A stretch of 64,000 nucleotides of DNA from Closterium sp. Naga37s-1 (Eukaryota > Streptophyta > Zygnematophyceae > Desmidiales > Closteriaceae), in assembly GCA_947471745.1 (NCBI GenBank), contig CANJKZ010000519.1, forward strand, positions 277,501-341,500, written 5' to 3'. A program made the translations under genes and the position numbers. Each line of letters opens with the position of its first letter. Position 1 is the stretch's first letter. Below, in pieces: positions 33,401-43,800 of this stretch. The notes beneath the pieces are model-generated. The model was not told the DNA's origin. It saw nothing but the letters and a program-made list of their open reading frames with translations, and searched no databases.

Positions 33401-36400
33401 CCCAACAAATCCCTTCCATCTTTCCTGTGAATCCTGGCTCCTGCTTGCAGTGGCAGTCTCTGGCGTTTTCTCTGCTGCCCGATTATCCCGGGCAGCCACC
33501 TCGACTGCCCCTACCAACAAACCTCGACACCTTCAATTCATCTTCCCTCACAAGCCCTACTCCCCCTCCTCCTCTCCACACACTCGCCTGCCCCAAAGCC
33601 CTCCGCACCTTCCCCTATCTCAACCTCCTCCTCTCTCCCTCCCACCCGGCCACATCAGCACGACCGACCGCCACATCAGCCCGCTCATTATCCACCTCAG
33701 CACGCTTGAATGCGATTCCAGCAAATGGAACAGAAGCAGAAGGCAGCATGTCACATCAGCACGCACTAGGCATCCTCTACTCTCTCCTGCAAACTCTCTT
33801 ATCCCCCAGCATTCCCAACACCCTCAACACTCCCGTCGCCTTTACTTCGAGCCCTGTGTGTGAGTCCATTCGTCCTGATAACCTGCTGCAAGCGCTTGAG
33901 TGGACCCTGGCATATGGCCTCCATGCCTCACACTCTGACCATGCGATCCACCGCCATCATCATCATCATCATCATCAGCAGCAGCATGAGGAGTTTTGCA
34001 TTCTTCTCTGCGCTCTTCTCGATTCCTGGCAATTCCCCCTCTCCCTATCTCTCTCGCTCTCCCTCTCTGCCTCCCAACCTGCTGCTGAAGGCATCACGGA
34101 CAAGCAAAGGGGCAGGTACACGGGCAGGGGAAAGTTTTCCAATGCCTCCCTGGCTGACGCAGGTTTTGACCTAGGAGATTGGGCGGCGGAGCTTGTCATT
34201 ATCAACAGCCTTCTTCCTTCTCTCTTACAGTCACACTCGCTGCAAGCACACTCGATCCTGGACCAGAGGGCTATCCAGGTGGCATTCTCCCATTGGTGGG
34301 GTCGGATTCCCTCTCTTGGATATCTTGCTCTCATGCCAGCTGTGGTCGAAGCGATTCAAGCTCAGAACTTCCCTCCTCCCTCTTCTCCATCCCCCTTCTC
34401 CCTCTCGCCCTCGCCCCCCCTCCCTCTCTCCACTCACTCCCCACCACCTCCACCTTCTCTCTCACCTCCTCGTTTCTCTCCTCTGGAACTTCCTCCCTTC
34501 CCACCTTCTCCTTCCCTCCCTGTCCGTCCCCCCCACCCTCTAGATGCCCTCACTCTTCCCCTCCGCCTCCTCTCCTCCCACCCGCTCCTCTTCCGCTCCC
34601 CTCCTCTCCTCTCCGGCCTCCTCCTGCCAATCCTGATGCGCCAGCTGGACGATTTCCGCAGGGCGTGCGTTGCTGAGCTGGCAGAGGGAGCAGGCGGGGA
34701 AAACGGTGGGGGGGGTACAAATGGTGATGGAGAGAAGGGTGGGAACGGTGGGAGCATTGCCGCTGCTGGTACTGCTGGTGCTGCTGGTGTGGGTAGAGGG
34801 GGAGCCGGAGCAGCGGAGAAAGGGGAGAGAGGAGCGGGAGGTGCAGGGAAAGGGGGGGCAAGGGCAGGAACCGAAGAAGAAGGCAAAGGATCCAATCAGA
34901 CTGGTTCTGGTGTAGGTTCGGGTTCGGGTTTCGGTGTGGGGTTGGGGCTGAGCAAAGGGGTGGTGTCGAGGCTGGGGAAGAGGATGAGCGGTGAGGAGGT
35001 GGAGAATGGGGTGGTGGCGGTGGTGGGGGTGGTGGCTCAGATGGTTTTGGAGGTGTGTGGTGAGTTGCAGGAGGAGGGCGAGGAGGAGGGGGAGAGGCTG
35101 GAGGAAATTTCTGAGACGTTGGAGGAGGGCGAGCAGGAGGTCGAGGAGAGTGAGGAGGAAGGGGAGGAGGGGGGGAACGGGGATAAGGAGGAGGAAAGGG
35201 GGATATGGAGGAAGAAGCTTTACCTGAAGAGGCATGAGCTAGAGAGGCAGCGGTGGCAGGCGGGGCAGCAGGGCAGGGACGTGCGAGCATGCCAGGCCAT
35301 GCTCCTCTCCTTCCTGGACCGCCTCATCGCCCAGCACCCACTGCTGCTCCGCCTCCTCACCTTCCAGGTACCTTCCTGCCCCTGAGTTGATGTTTGATGC
35401 AAGCCGTCCCCCCATCACACGCAAGGCGTCCTTGGTAATGCGCCACATGCCCTTGTTCCCCTTATAATTCTGTCCCTCCGCATCTCTGTATTTCGTTCCC
35501 TCCGTCCCTTTGTCCTCTTCTGCAGGACTTTTCGCTCACATGTGTACCTCCCCTGGTTGCAGCCTCCCCAGCCACACGCTCGCTCCTCCCAGCACTCGTG
35601 CGGGAGTTGCTGCAGCAGCCAATCATGTCGCGCCAGCTCATGGCCGTGGCTCTGGTGGCCGAGTATGCTGTGTGCTGTAGCGATGCACCCGATGCCCTGC
35701 CGCTCGCCTCTCATGTGAGTGCACCTGCCTCTCTCCTCGGCCCCCTTAGCCATGCCGTGGCTCTAGTTGCCGAGTATGCTGTGTGCCGCACTGGTGCACC
35801 CGATGCCCTGCCGCTTGCCTCCCACTGTGAGCCGTCCTTCCCTGCACCATTTCCTTCTCAGTCGCCCTCTCTTCCTCTCATCCCCCTCCCCTCCACTATC
35901 AAGCTTTCTTCCTCTCCTTTCACTCCCACCCGCTAGCCCATTCGTCCTCATCTCCATCTCCTCCCCCTGCGTGTCCCCTTTACCCCCTCCCCGCCACCAA
36001 CCCCCCCTCTCCCCTCCCCTCTCCTCCATCGTTATCAGGTGCTGCACTGCTCGCCCACACGCTCACCCATACGGCCGCTGCCACCAACTTCCTCTCCTTG
36101 TCTGTGCCCCCCACGTTCCCCTCCCCTCTGCCCCCCAATCCACACCAGGTGCTTCATCTGCTCGCCCACACGCTCACCCACACGGCCGCTGCCACCGACT
36201 TCCTCTCCTCCGCCCTCCCTTCCGCCGTCAGATGTGCCGTCGCCCTCCCCTCCCTCGCCCCCGCCACAGTCACACTCCTGCGTGACTGTATCAGGGTGGC
36301 GGGACCCCTGCTGCCCTACCTTCCCCCGCAAGTCCCCGCGCTCTTTGCAGCAGCGGAGGCAGCCTGGAGGGTCCTGGTTAGGAGCCTATCCCGCACAGCC

Positions 36401-36433
36401 ACCGTTCCCCTCCCGTTGCTGCAATTGTCCTAA
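27436..36433 (+). CDS. Integrator complex subunit 2 (INTS2)-like protein, giant
   Basis: Eight exons keep phase: 27436-27783, 28102-28618, 28887-30748, 30846-31340, 31535-33166, 33451-35367, 35526-35714 and 36149-36433 (7245 bp, 2414 residues; animal INTS2 is about 1200). INTS2 is a helical-repeat scaffold of the Integrator RNA-cleavage complex in the nucleus. Similarity is weak but collinear from the middle to the end: RLRVFCLLCGCGVV, QTLGFPVIVNTASL, CVHLLLQADLF.., LPVQQWWQLLMRALPW, the RSPPLLSGLLLP block (RCPPLMD in human), and RDVRACQAMLLSF..LLRLLTFQ before LLPALVRELLQQP and QLMAVALVAEYAV. The N-terminal third is less certain. Extra length comes from Glu, Ala/Gly, Arg/Glu and Ser/Pro runs between helices. 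Exon edges 7 and 8 are duplicated. The gene is the last one before the satellite arrays. Confidence 0.72.
28429..28532 (+). repeat. (GAG)n microsatellite coding a poly-Glu tract
   Basis: Almost uninterrupted GGA/GAG triplets in exon 2 of the INTS2-like gene, giving about 30 Glu with a few Gly. It is a near-pure polypurine strand and likely length-variable. Confidence 0.93.
30055..30135 (+). repeat. Polypurine coding repeat (RE/KE-rich)
   Basis: A GAGAGGGAGAAGGAGAGGGA-type repeat in exon 3 of the INTS2-like gene, encoding alternating Arg/Lys and Glu (REREKERE), probably a charged single helix insert. Confidence 0.85.
35640..35832 (+). repeat. Duplicated 3' end of INTS2-like exon 7
   Basis: GCCGTGGCTCTGGTGGCCGA-GTATGCTGTGTG..CCCGATGCCCTGCCGCTCGCCTC|TCATgtgagt (35643-35720) recurs at 35754-35830 with about 90% identity. 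The copy ends CACTGTGAGCC, so a donor-like GTGAGC is kept one base out of register. Confidence 0.87.
36036..36210 (+). repeat. Duplicated 5' end of INTS2-like exon 8
   Basis: Acceptor plus GTGCTGCACTGCTCGCCCAC-ACGCTCACCC at 36038 precedes the real start GTGCTTCATCTGCTCGCCCA at 36149. The upstream copy lacks one base and would frameshift, which is why the downstream copy was chosen; it reads HLLAHTLTHTAAATDF as in the INTS2 C-terminus. Confidence 0.87.
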
Positions 36434-36744
36434 CATATATCTCTTTCAAGTATACTAGTAGGTCACAGGAAGCCAAGAGTGCAGAGAAAACTTGTGTTTT
36501 TTTGCTTTGAACTTGTACAAACAAGGACCGTATCGGTCCACTAGAACAATCCAACCTACCTTTGGTTGGAAGCAAATACATTGCAATGAAGTCTAGAGTC
36601 TCGCACAGAAAGTGCGGCCCTGCTTGAGTATCTTGTCTTCACATACGGTAACAATGGATTATGGATACTGTACCTGACCCTGCTTTAGGCATGAGTTGGA
36701 CAAGGCAGATGGGGTGAAGCATGAAACTGCACAAGGGAAGAAGC
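36434..36744. other. Spacer between the INTS2-like gene and satellite Sat1
   Basis: AT-richer sequence that must hold the 3' UTR of the INTS2-like gene. No gene, transposon end or repeat unit was recognised. The Sat1 array begins at about 36745 without a visible boundary element. Confidence 0.5.
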
Positions 36745-38218
36745 CCAGTACCAATGACCGATCATGCTCGCCACCCTCCCACGCTCTTGCTGGCTTGGTA
36801 ATAAGTCCAAACGCACACAGCTGCATGACCGAACGGAAGAAAAACGATCGGAACGTGCATTTTCATCCCCAAAACGCGGAAGGATCCGCACATGTGCAGA
36901 AAATGCAGCAGGCATGGTTCATTCGCCAGTACCAATGAGCGATCATCCTCGCCACCCTCCCACTCTCTTGCTGGCTTGGTAATAGGTCCAAATGCACACT
37001 GCCGCGTGACGGAACGGAAGAAAAACGCTCGGAACGAGCGTTTTCATCCCCAAAACGCGGAAGGATCCGCACATGTGCAGAGAATGCAGCAGGCACGGTT
37101 CATTCGCTAGTACCAATGACCGATCATGCTCGCCACCCTCCCACGCTCTTGCTGGCTTGGTAATAGGTCCAAACGCACACAGCCGCGTGACCGAACGGAA
37201 GAAAAGCGCTCGGAACGAGCGTTTCCATCCCCAAAACGTGGAAGGATCCGCACATGTGCAGAAAGTGCAGCAGGCAAGGTTCATTCGCCAGTACCAATGA
37301 CCGATCATGCTCGTCACCTTCCCACGCTCTTGCTGGCTTGGTAATAGGTCCAAACGCACACAGCCGCGTGACCGAACGGAAGAAAAACGCTCGGAACGAG
37401 CGTTTTCATCCCCAAAACGCGGAAGGATCCGCACGTGTGCAGAAAATGCAGCAGGCATGGTTCATTCGCCAGTACCAGTGACCGATCATGCTCGCCACCC
37501 TCCCACGCTCTTGCTGGCTTGGTAATAGGTCCAAACGCACACAGCCGCGTGACCGAACGGAAGAAAAACGCTCGAAACAAGCGTTTTCATCCCCAAAACG
37601 TAGAAGGATCCGTACATGTGCAGAAAATGCAGCAGGCATGGTTCATTCGCCAGTACCAATGACCGATCATGCTCGCCACCCTCCCACTCTCTTGCTGGCT
37701 TGGTAATAGGTCCAAACGCACACAGCCGCGTGACCGAACGGAAGAAAAACGCTCGAAACAAGCGTTTTCATCCCCAAAACGCAGAAGGATCCGCACATGT
37801 GCAGAAAATGCAGCAGGCATGGTTCATTCGCCAGTCCCAATGACCGATCATGCTCGCCACGCTCCCACGCTCTTGCTGGCTTGGTAATAGGTCCAAACGC
37901 ACACAGCCGCGCGATGGAACGGAAGAAAAACGCTCGGAACGAGCGTTTTCATCCCCAAAACGCGGAAGGATCCGCACACGTGCAGAAATGCAACAGGCAT
38001 GGTTCATTCGCCAGTACCAATGACCGATCATGCTCGTCACCCTCCCACGCTCTTGCTGGCTTGGTAATAGGTCCAAACACACACAGCCGCGTGATGGAAC
38101 AGAAGAAAAACGCTCGAAACGAGCGTTTTCATCCCCAAAACGCGGAAGGATCCGCACATGTGCAGAAAATGCAGCAGGCACGGTTCATTCGCCAGTACCA
38201 ATGACCGATCATGCTCGT
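36745..38218. repeat. Satellite Sat1, 181-bp units, left part (8 copies)
   Basis: Head-to-tail units with a 181-bp period (GCACATGTGCAG at 36887, 37068, 37249, 37430...). Each unit has CTCTTGCTGGCTTGGTAATA, a dyad AAAACGCTCG-GAA-CGAGCGTTTT, a BamHI-type GGATCC and a GCACATGTGC palindrome. Identity between neighbours looks above 90%. Short open frames on both strands are by-products of the unit lacking stops. Confidence 0.96.
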
Positions 38219-38807
38219 TGTTAGAGGGCCCTACGACAGCAAGGGCCCTCACGATATGCTTGACTTGGCAGGTTTACGACCAAGACTACGAGCTACCCAG
38301 CACCGACCCTATGACTACGATGGTTGCGTGTTGACGACGAGCGACTACGTCAACTCTAATGAAGTCATTGCTGGGGTGGTGCTAGCTTAGGGAAGTCGTG
38401 GGTATGTTTCTTGGGAAATGCGTGGTTGTCTTGGGAGTTATGGGTGGTTCTATGTGAGTCTTGCCATTTCTAGCGGTGCTGGGAGAAACGACGTGCTTGG
38501 CATTGACTTCCCTGCTGAGTTGGGTTGGGAAATTGGCGAGGCGCGTTCGCTCACCCACACACCACTTTCGTGGGGTTGGGTTACTTCGCAGCGCCACACC
38601 AACTTTGTGAAACCTTCCCGTAGCCTATATCAATCTTGTGTGTTTGTTTGTATGAACTTCATAGTGTTATTACAATTGCTACTTGGTTTCTTCCTTAGTC
38701 AATTGGAGACAAGCTTTACCGAAACTCTACCGAGTTGCTGGCGCTACTGTACAATCCTAGTGGAATCACTCTCTCGCTATCGCTACGCTCTCCATAGTAT
38801 TCCTTCA
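38219..38807. mobile_element. Solo LTR, 589 bp, inserted in Sat1
   Basis: It begins TGTTAGAGGG and ends TCCTTCA (TG..CA) and is flanked by the 5-bp target-site duplication CTCGT (38214-38218 and 38808-38812). Removing the insert and one CTCGT restores an intact Sat1 unit (ATGCTCGTCACCCTCC). There are no internal genes. It is unrelated in sequence to the 135-bp LTRs of the copia element in this window, so a second LTR family is present. Confidence 0.85.
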
Positions 38808-40806
38808 CTCGTCACCCTCCCACGCTCTTGCTGGCTTGGTAATAGGTCCAAACGAACATAGCGGCGTGGCCAAACGGAAGAAAAACGCTCGAAACGAGCG
38901 TTTTCATCCCCAAAACGTGGAAGGATCCGCACATGTGCAGAGTACCAATGACCAATCATGCTCGCCACCCTCCCACGCTCTTGCTGGCTTGGTAATAGGT
39001 CCAAACGCACACAGCCGCGTGACCGAACGGAAGAAAAACGCTCGAAACGAGCGTTTTCATCCCGAAACGCGAAAGGAATGCGCATGTGAAAAAAATGCAG
39101 CAGGCATGGTTCATTTGCCAGTACCAATGACCGATCATGCTCGTCAACCTCCCTCAAACCTTGCTTGCTTGGTAATAGGTCCAAACACACACAGCCGCGT
39201 GACCGAACGGAAGAAGAACGTTAGGAACGAGCGTTTTCATCCCCAAAACGCAGAAGGATCCGCACAAGTGCAAAAAATGCAGCAGGCATGGTTCATTCGC
39301 CAGTACCAATGACCCACCCACCCACGCTCTTGCTGGCTTGGTAATAGGTCCAAACGCACACAGCCGCATGACCGAACGGATGAAAAACGCTCGTAACGGA
39401 AGGATCCGCATATGTGCAGAAAATGCAGCAGGCATGGTTCATTCGCCAATACCAATGACCAATCATGCTCACCACCCTCCCACGCTCTTGCTGGCTTGGT
39501 AATAGTTCCAAACGCACACAGCCGCGTGACCGAACAGAAGAAAAACGCTCGGAACGTGCGTTTTCATCACCAAAACGCGGAAGGATCCGCACATGTGCAG
39601 AAAATGCAGCAGGCACAGTTCATTCGCCAGTACCAATGACCGATCATGCTTGCCACCCTCCCACTCTCTTGCTGGCTTGGTTATAGGTCCAAACGCACAC
39701 AGCCGCGTGACCGAACGGAAGAAAAATGCTCGGAACGAGCGTTTTCATCCCCAAAACGCGGAAGGATTCGCACATGTGCAGAAAATGCAGCACGAATGGT
39801 TCATTCGCCAGGACCAATGACCGATCATGCTCGTCACCCTCCCACGCCCATGCTGGCTTGGTAATAGGTCCAAACACACACAGCCGCGTGACCGAACGGA
39901 AGAAAAACGCTCGGAACGATCCTTTTCATCCCCAAAACGCGGAAGGATCCGCACATGTGCAGAAAACGCAGCAGGCATGGTTCATTCGCCAGTACCAATG
40001 ACCGATCATGCTCGCCACCCTCCCATGCTCTTGCTGGCTTGGTAATAGGTCCAAACGCACACAACCGCATGACCGAACGGAAGAAGAAAAAGCGCTCGGA
40101 ACGTAAGGATCCACACATGTGCAGAAAATACAGCAGGCATGGTTCATTCGCCAGTACCAATGACCGATCATGCTCGCCACCCTCCCACGATCTCGCTGGC
40201 TTGGAAATAGGTCCAAACGCACAGGGCCGCGTGACCGAACGGAAGAAAACCGCTTGGAACGAGCGTTTTCATCCCCAAAACGGGGAAGGATCTGCACATG
40301 TGCAGAAAATGCAGCAGGCATGGTTAATTCGCCAGTACCAATGACCGATCATGCTCGCCACCCTCCCACGCTCTTGCTGGCTTGGTAATAGGTCCAAACG
40401 CACGCATCCACATAATGGAACGGAAGAAAAACGCTCGAAACGAGCGTTTTCATCCCCAAAACGCAGAAGGATCCGCACATGTGCGGAAAATGCAGCAGGC
40501 ATGATTTAGTCGCCAGTACCCATGACCGATCATGCTCGCCACCCTCCCACGCTCTTGCTGGCTGATAATAGGACCAAACGCACACAGCTGCGTGACCGAA
40601 CGGAAGAAAAACGCTCGGAACGAGCGTTTTCATCCCCAAAACGCGGAAGGATCCGCACATGTGCAGAAAATGCTGCAGGCATGGTTCATTCGCCAGTACC
40701 AATGACCGATCATGCTCGCCACCCTCCCACGCTCTTGCTAGCTTGGTAATAGGTCCAAACGCTCACATCCGCGTGACTGAACGGAAGAAAAATGCTCAGA
40801 ACGAGC
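38808..40806. repeat. Satellite Sat1, right part (about 12 copies, some deleted)
   Basis: The 181-bp array continues. Several units carry internal deletions, for example at 38940 and 39395, making them about 154-170 bp. The array ends inside the dyad (GAACGAGCG at 40800), fused directly to Sat2. Confidence 0.95.
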
Positions 40807-43800
40807 GCTGTTTTGCCAAGTGGGAGGGAGTATAGGGAGCACGATCGAGCGCAAGAACCCCCGACTTCTTCGCAATCTTCCACACATGCGCGCGGATTTT
40901 CAGCGTGCTGGGGCAAAAGTGGCTCAGAACGTCCAGGATGGCCCGGCTCAAGCGATGTCGGCCGCGCATCTGTGCGCGTTTGCAGCCGAGACTGTTTTGC
41001 CAGGTAGGAGGGGGTACGGGGAGCACGATCGAGCGCAAGAACCCCCGACTGCTTCTCAATCTTCAACACATGCACGCGGATTTTCAGCGTGCTGGGGTAA
41101 AACTGGCTCATGACGTCCAGGATTGCCCGGCTCAAGCGATGTCGGTCGCGCATCTGTGCACGTTTGCAGCCGAGACCATTTTGCCAGGTGGGAGGGAGTA
41201 TGGGGAGCACGATCGAGCGCAAGAACCCCCAACTGTTTCGCAATCTTCAACACATGCGCGCGGATTTTCAGCGTGTTGGGGCAAAACTGGCTTAGGACGT
41301 CCACGATGGCCCGGCTCAAGCGATGTCGGTCGCGCATCTGTGCGCGTTTGCAGCCGAGACTGTTTTTCCAGGTGGGAGGGAGTATAGGGAGCACGATCGA
41401 GCGCAGAAACCCCCGACTGCTTCGCAATCTTCCACACATACGCGCAGATTTTGAGAGTGCTGGGGCAAAACTGGCTCAGGACGTCCAGGATGGCCCGGCT
41501 CAAGCGATGTCGGTCGCGCATCTGTGCGCGTTTGCAGCCGAGACTGTTTTGCCAGGTGGGAGGGAGTATAGGGAGCACGATCTAGCGCAAGAACCCCCGA
41601 CTGCTTCGCAATCTTCCACACATGCGCGCGTATTTTCAGCGTGCTGGGGCAAAACTGGCTCAGGACGTCCAGGATGGCCCGGCTTAAGCGATGTCGGTCG
41701 CGCATCTGTGCGCGTTTGCAGCCGAGACTGTTTTGCCAGGTGGGAGGGGGTATGGGGAGCACGATCGAGTGCAAGAACCCCCGACTTCTTCGCAATCTTC
41801 CACACATGTGCGCGGATTTTCAGCGTGCTGGGGAAAAACTGGCTAAGGACGTCCAGGATGGCCCGGCTCAAGCGATGTCGGTCGCGCATCTGTGCGCATT
41901 TGCAGCCAAGACTGTTTTGTCAGGTGGGAGGGGGTATGGGGAGCACGATCGAGTGCAAGAACCCCCGACTTCTTCGCAATCTTCCACACATGCGCGCGGA
42001 TTTTCATCGTACTGGGGCAAAACTGGCTCAGGACGTCCAGGATGGCTCGGCACAAGCGATGTCGGTCGCGCATCTGTGCACGTTTGCAGCCGAGACGGTT
42101 TTTCCAGGTGGGAGGGAGTATGGGGAGCACGATCGAGCGCAAGAACCCCCAACTACTTCGCAATCTTCAACACATGCGCGCGGATTTTCTGCGCGCTGGG
42201 GCAAAACTGGCTCAGGACGTCCAGGATGGCCCGGCTCAAGCGATGTCGGTCGCGCATCTGTGCGCGTTTGCAGCCGAGACTGTTTTGCCAGGTGGGAGGG
42301 AGTATAGGGAGCACGATCTAGCGCAAGAACCCCCGACTGCTTCGCAATCTTCCACACATGCGCGCGTATTTTCAGCGTGCTGGGGCAAAACTGGCTCAGG
42401 ACGTCCAGGATGGCCCGGCTTAAGCGATGTCGGTCGCGCATCTGTGCGCGTTTGCAGCCGAGACTGTTTTGCCAGGTGGGAGGGGGTATGGGGAGCACGA
42501 TCGAGTGCAAGAACCCCCGACTTCTTCGCAATCTTCCACACATGTGCGCGGATTTTCAGCGTGCTGGGGAAAAACTGGCTAAGGACGTCCAGGATGGCCC
42601 GGCTCAAGCGATGTCGGTCGCGCATCTGTGCGCATTTGCAGCCAAGACTGTTTTGTCAGGTGGGAGGGGGTATGGGGAGCACGATCGAGTGCAAGAACCC
42701 CCGACTTCTTCGCAATCTTCCACACATGCGCGCGGATTTTCATCGTACTGGGGCAAAACTGGCTCAGGACGTCCAGGATGGCTCGGCACAAGCGATGTCG
42801 GTCGCGCATCTGTGCACGTTTGCAGCCGAGACGGTTTTTCCAGGTGGGAGGGAGTATGGGGAGCACGATCGAGCGCAAGAACCCCCAACTACTTCGCAAT
42901 CTTCAACACATGCGCGCGGATTTTCTGCGCGCTGGGGCAAAACTGGCTCAGGACGTCCAGGATGGCCCGGCTCAAGCGATGTCGGTCGCGCATCTGTGCG
43001 CGTTTGCAGCCGAGACTGTTTTGCCAGGTAGGAGGGAGTATAGGGAGTACGATCGAGCGCAAGAACCCCCGACTTCTTCGCAATCTTCCACACATGCTCG
43101 CGGATTTCCAGCGTGCTGGGGCAAAAGTGGCTCAGGACGTCCAGTATGGCCCGGCACAAGCAATGTCGGCCGCGCATCTGTGCGCGTTTGCAGCCGAGAC
43201 TGTTTTGCCAGGTGGGAGGGGGTATGGGGAGCACGATCGAGCGCAAGAACCCCCGACTGCTTCGCAATCTTCCACACATACGCGCGGATTATCAGCGTGC
43301 TTGGGCAAAAGTGGCTCAGGACGTCCAGGATGGCCCGGCTCAAGCGATGCCGGTCGCGCATCTGTGCGCGTTTGCAGCTGAGACTGTTTTGCCAGGTGGG
43401 AGGGAGTATAGGGAGCACGATCGAGCGCAAGAACCATGGACTTCTTCGCAACCTTCCACACATGCGCGCGGATTTTCAGCGTGCTGGGACAAACTGGCTC
43501 AGGACGTCCAGGATGGCCCGGCTCAAACGAAGTCGGTCGCGCATCTGTGCGCGTTTGCAGCCGAGACTGTTTTGCCAGGTGGGAGGGAGTATGGGGAGCA
43601 CGATCGAACGCAAGAACCCTCGACTGCTTCGCAATCTTCCACACATGCGCCCGGATTTTAAGCGTGCTCGGGCAAAACTGGCTCAGGACGTCCAGGATGG
43701 CCCGACTCAAGCGCTGACGGTCGTGCATCTGTGCGCATTTGCAGCCGAGACTGTTATGCTAGGTGGGAGGGGGTATGGGGAGCACGATCGAGTGCAAGAA

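Noticed and set aside
36892..40749. Series of ~72-137-codon open frames in Sat1
   Set aside because: They are spaced at the 181-bp period, occur on both strands, and encode the same peptide again and again. The unit simply lacks stops in some frames.
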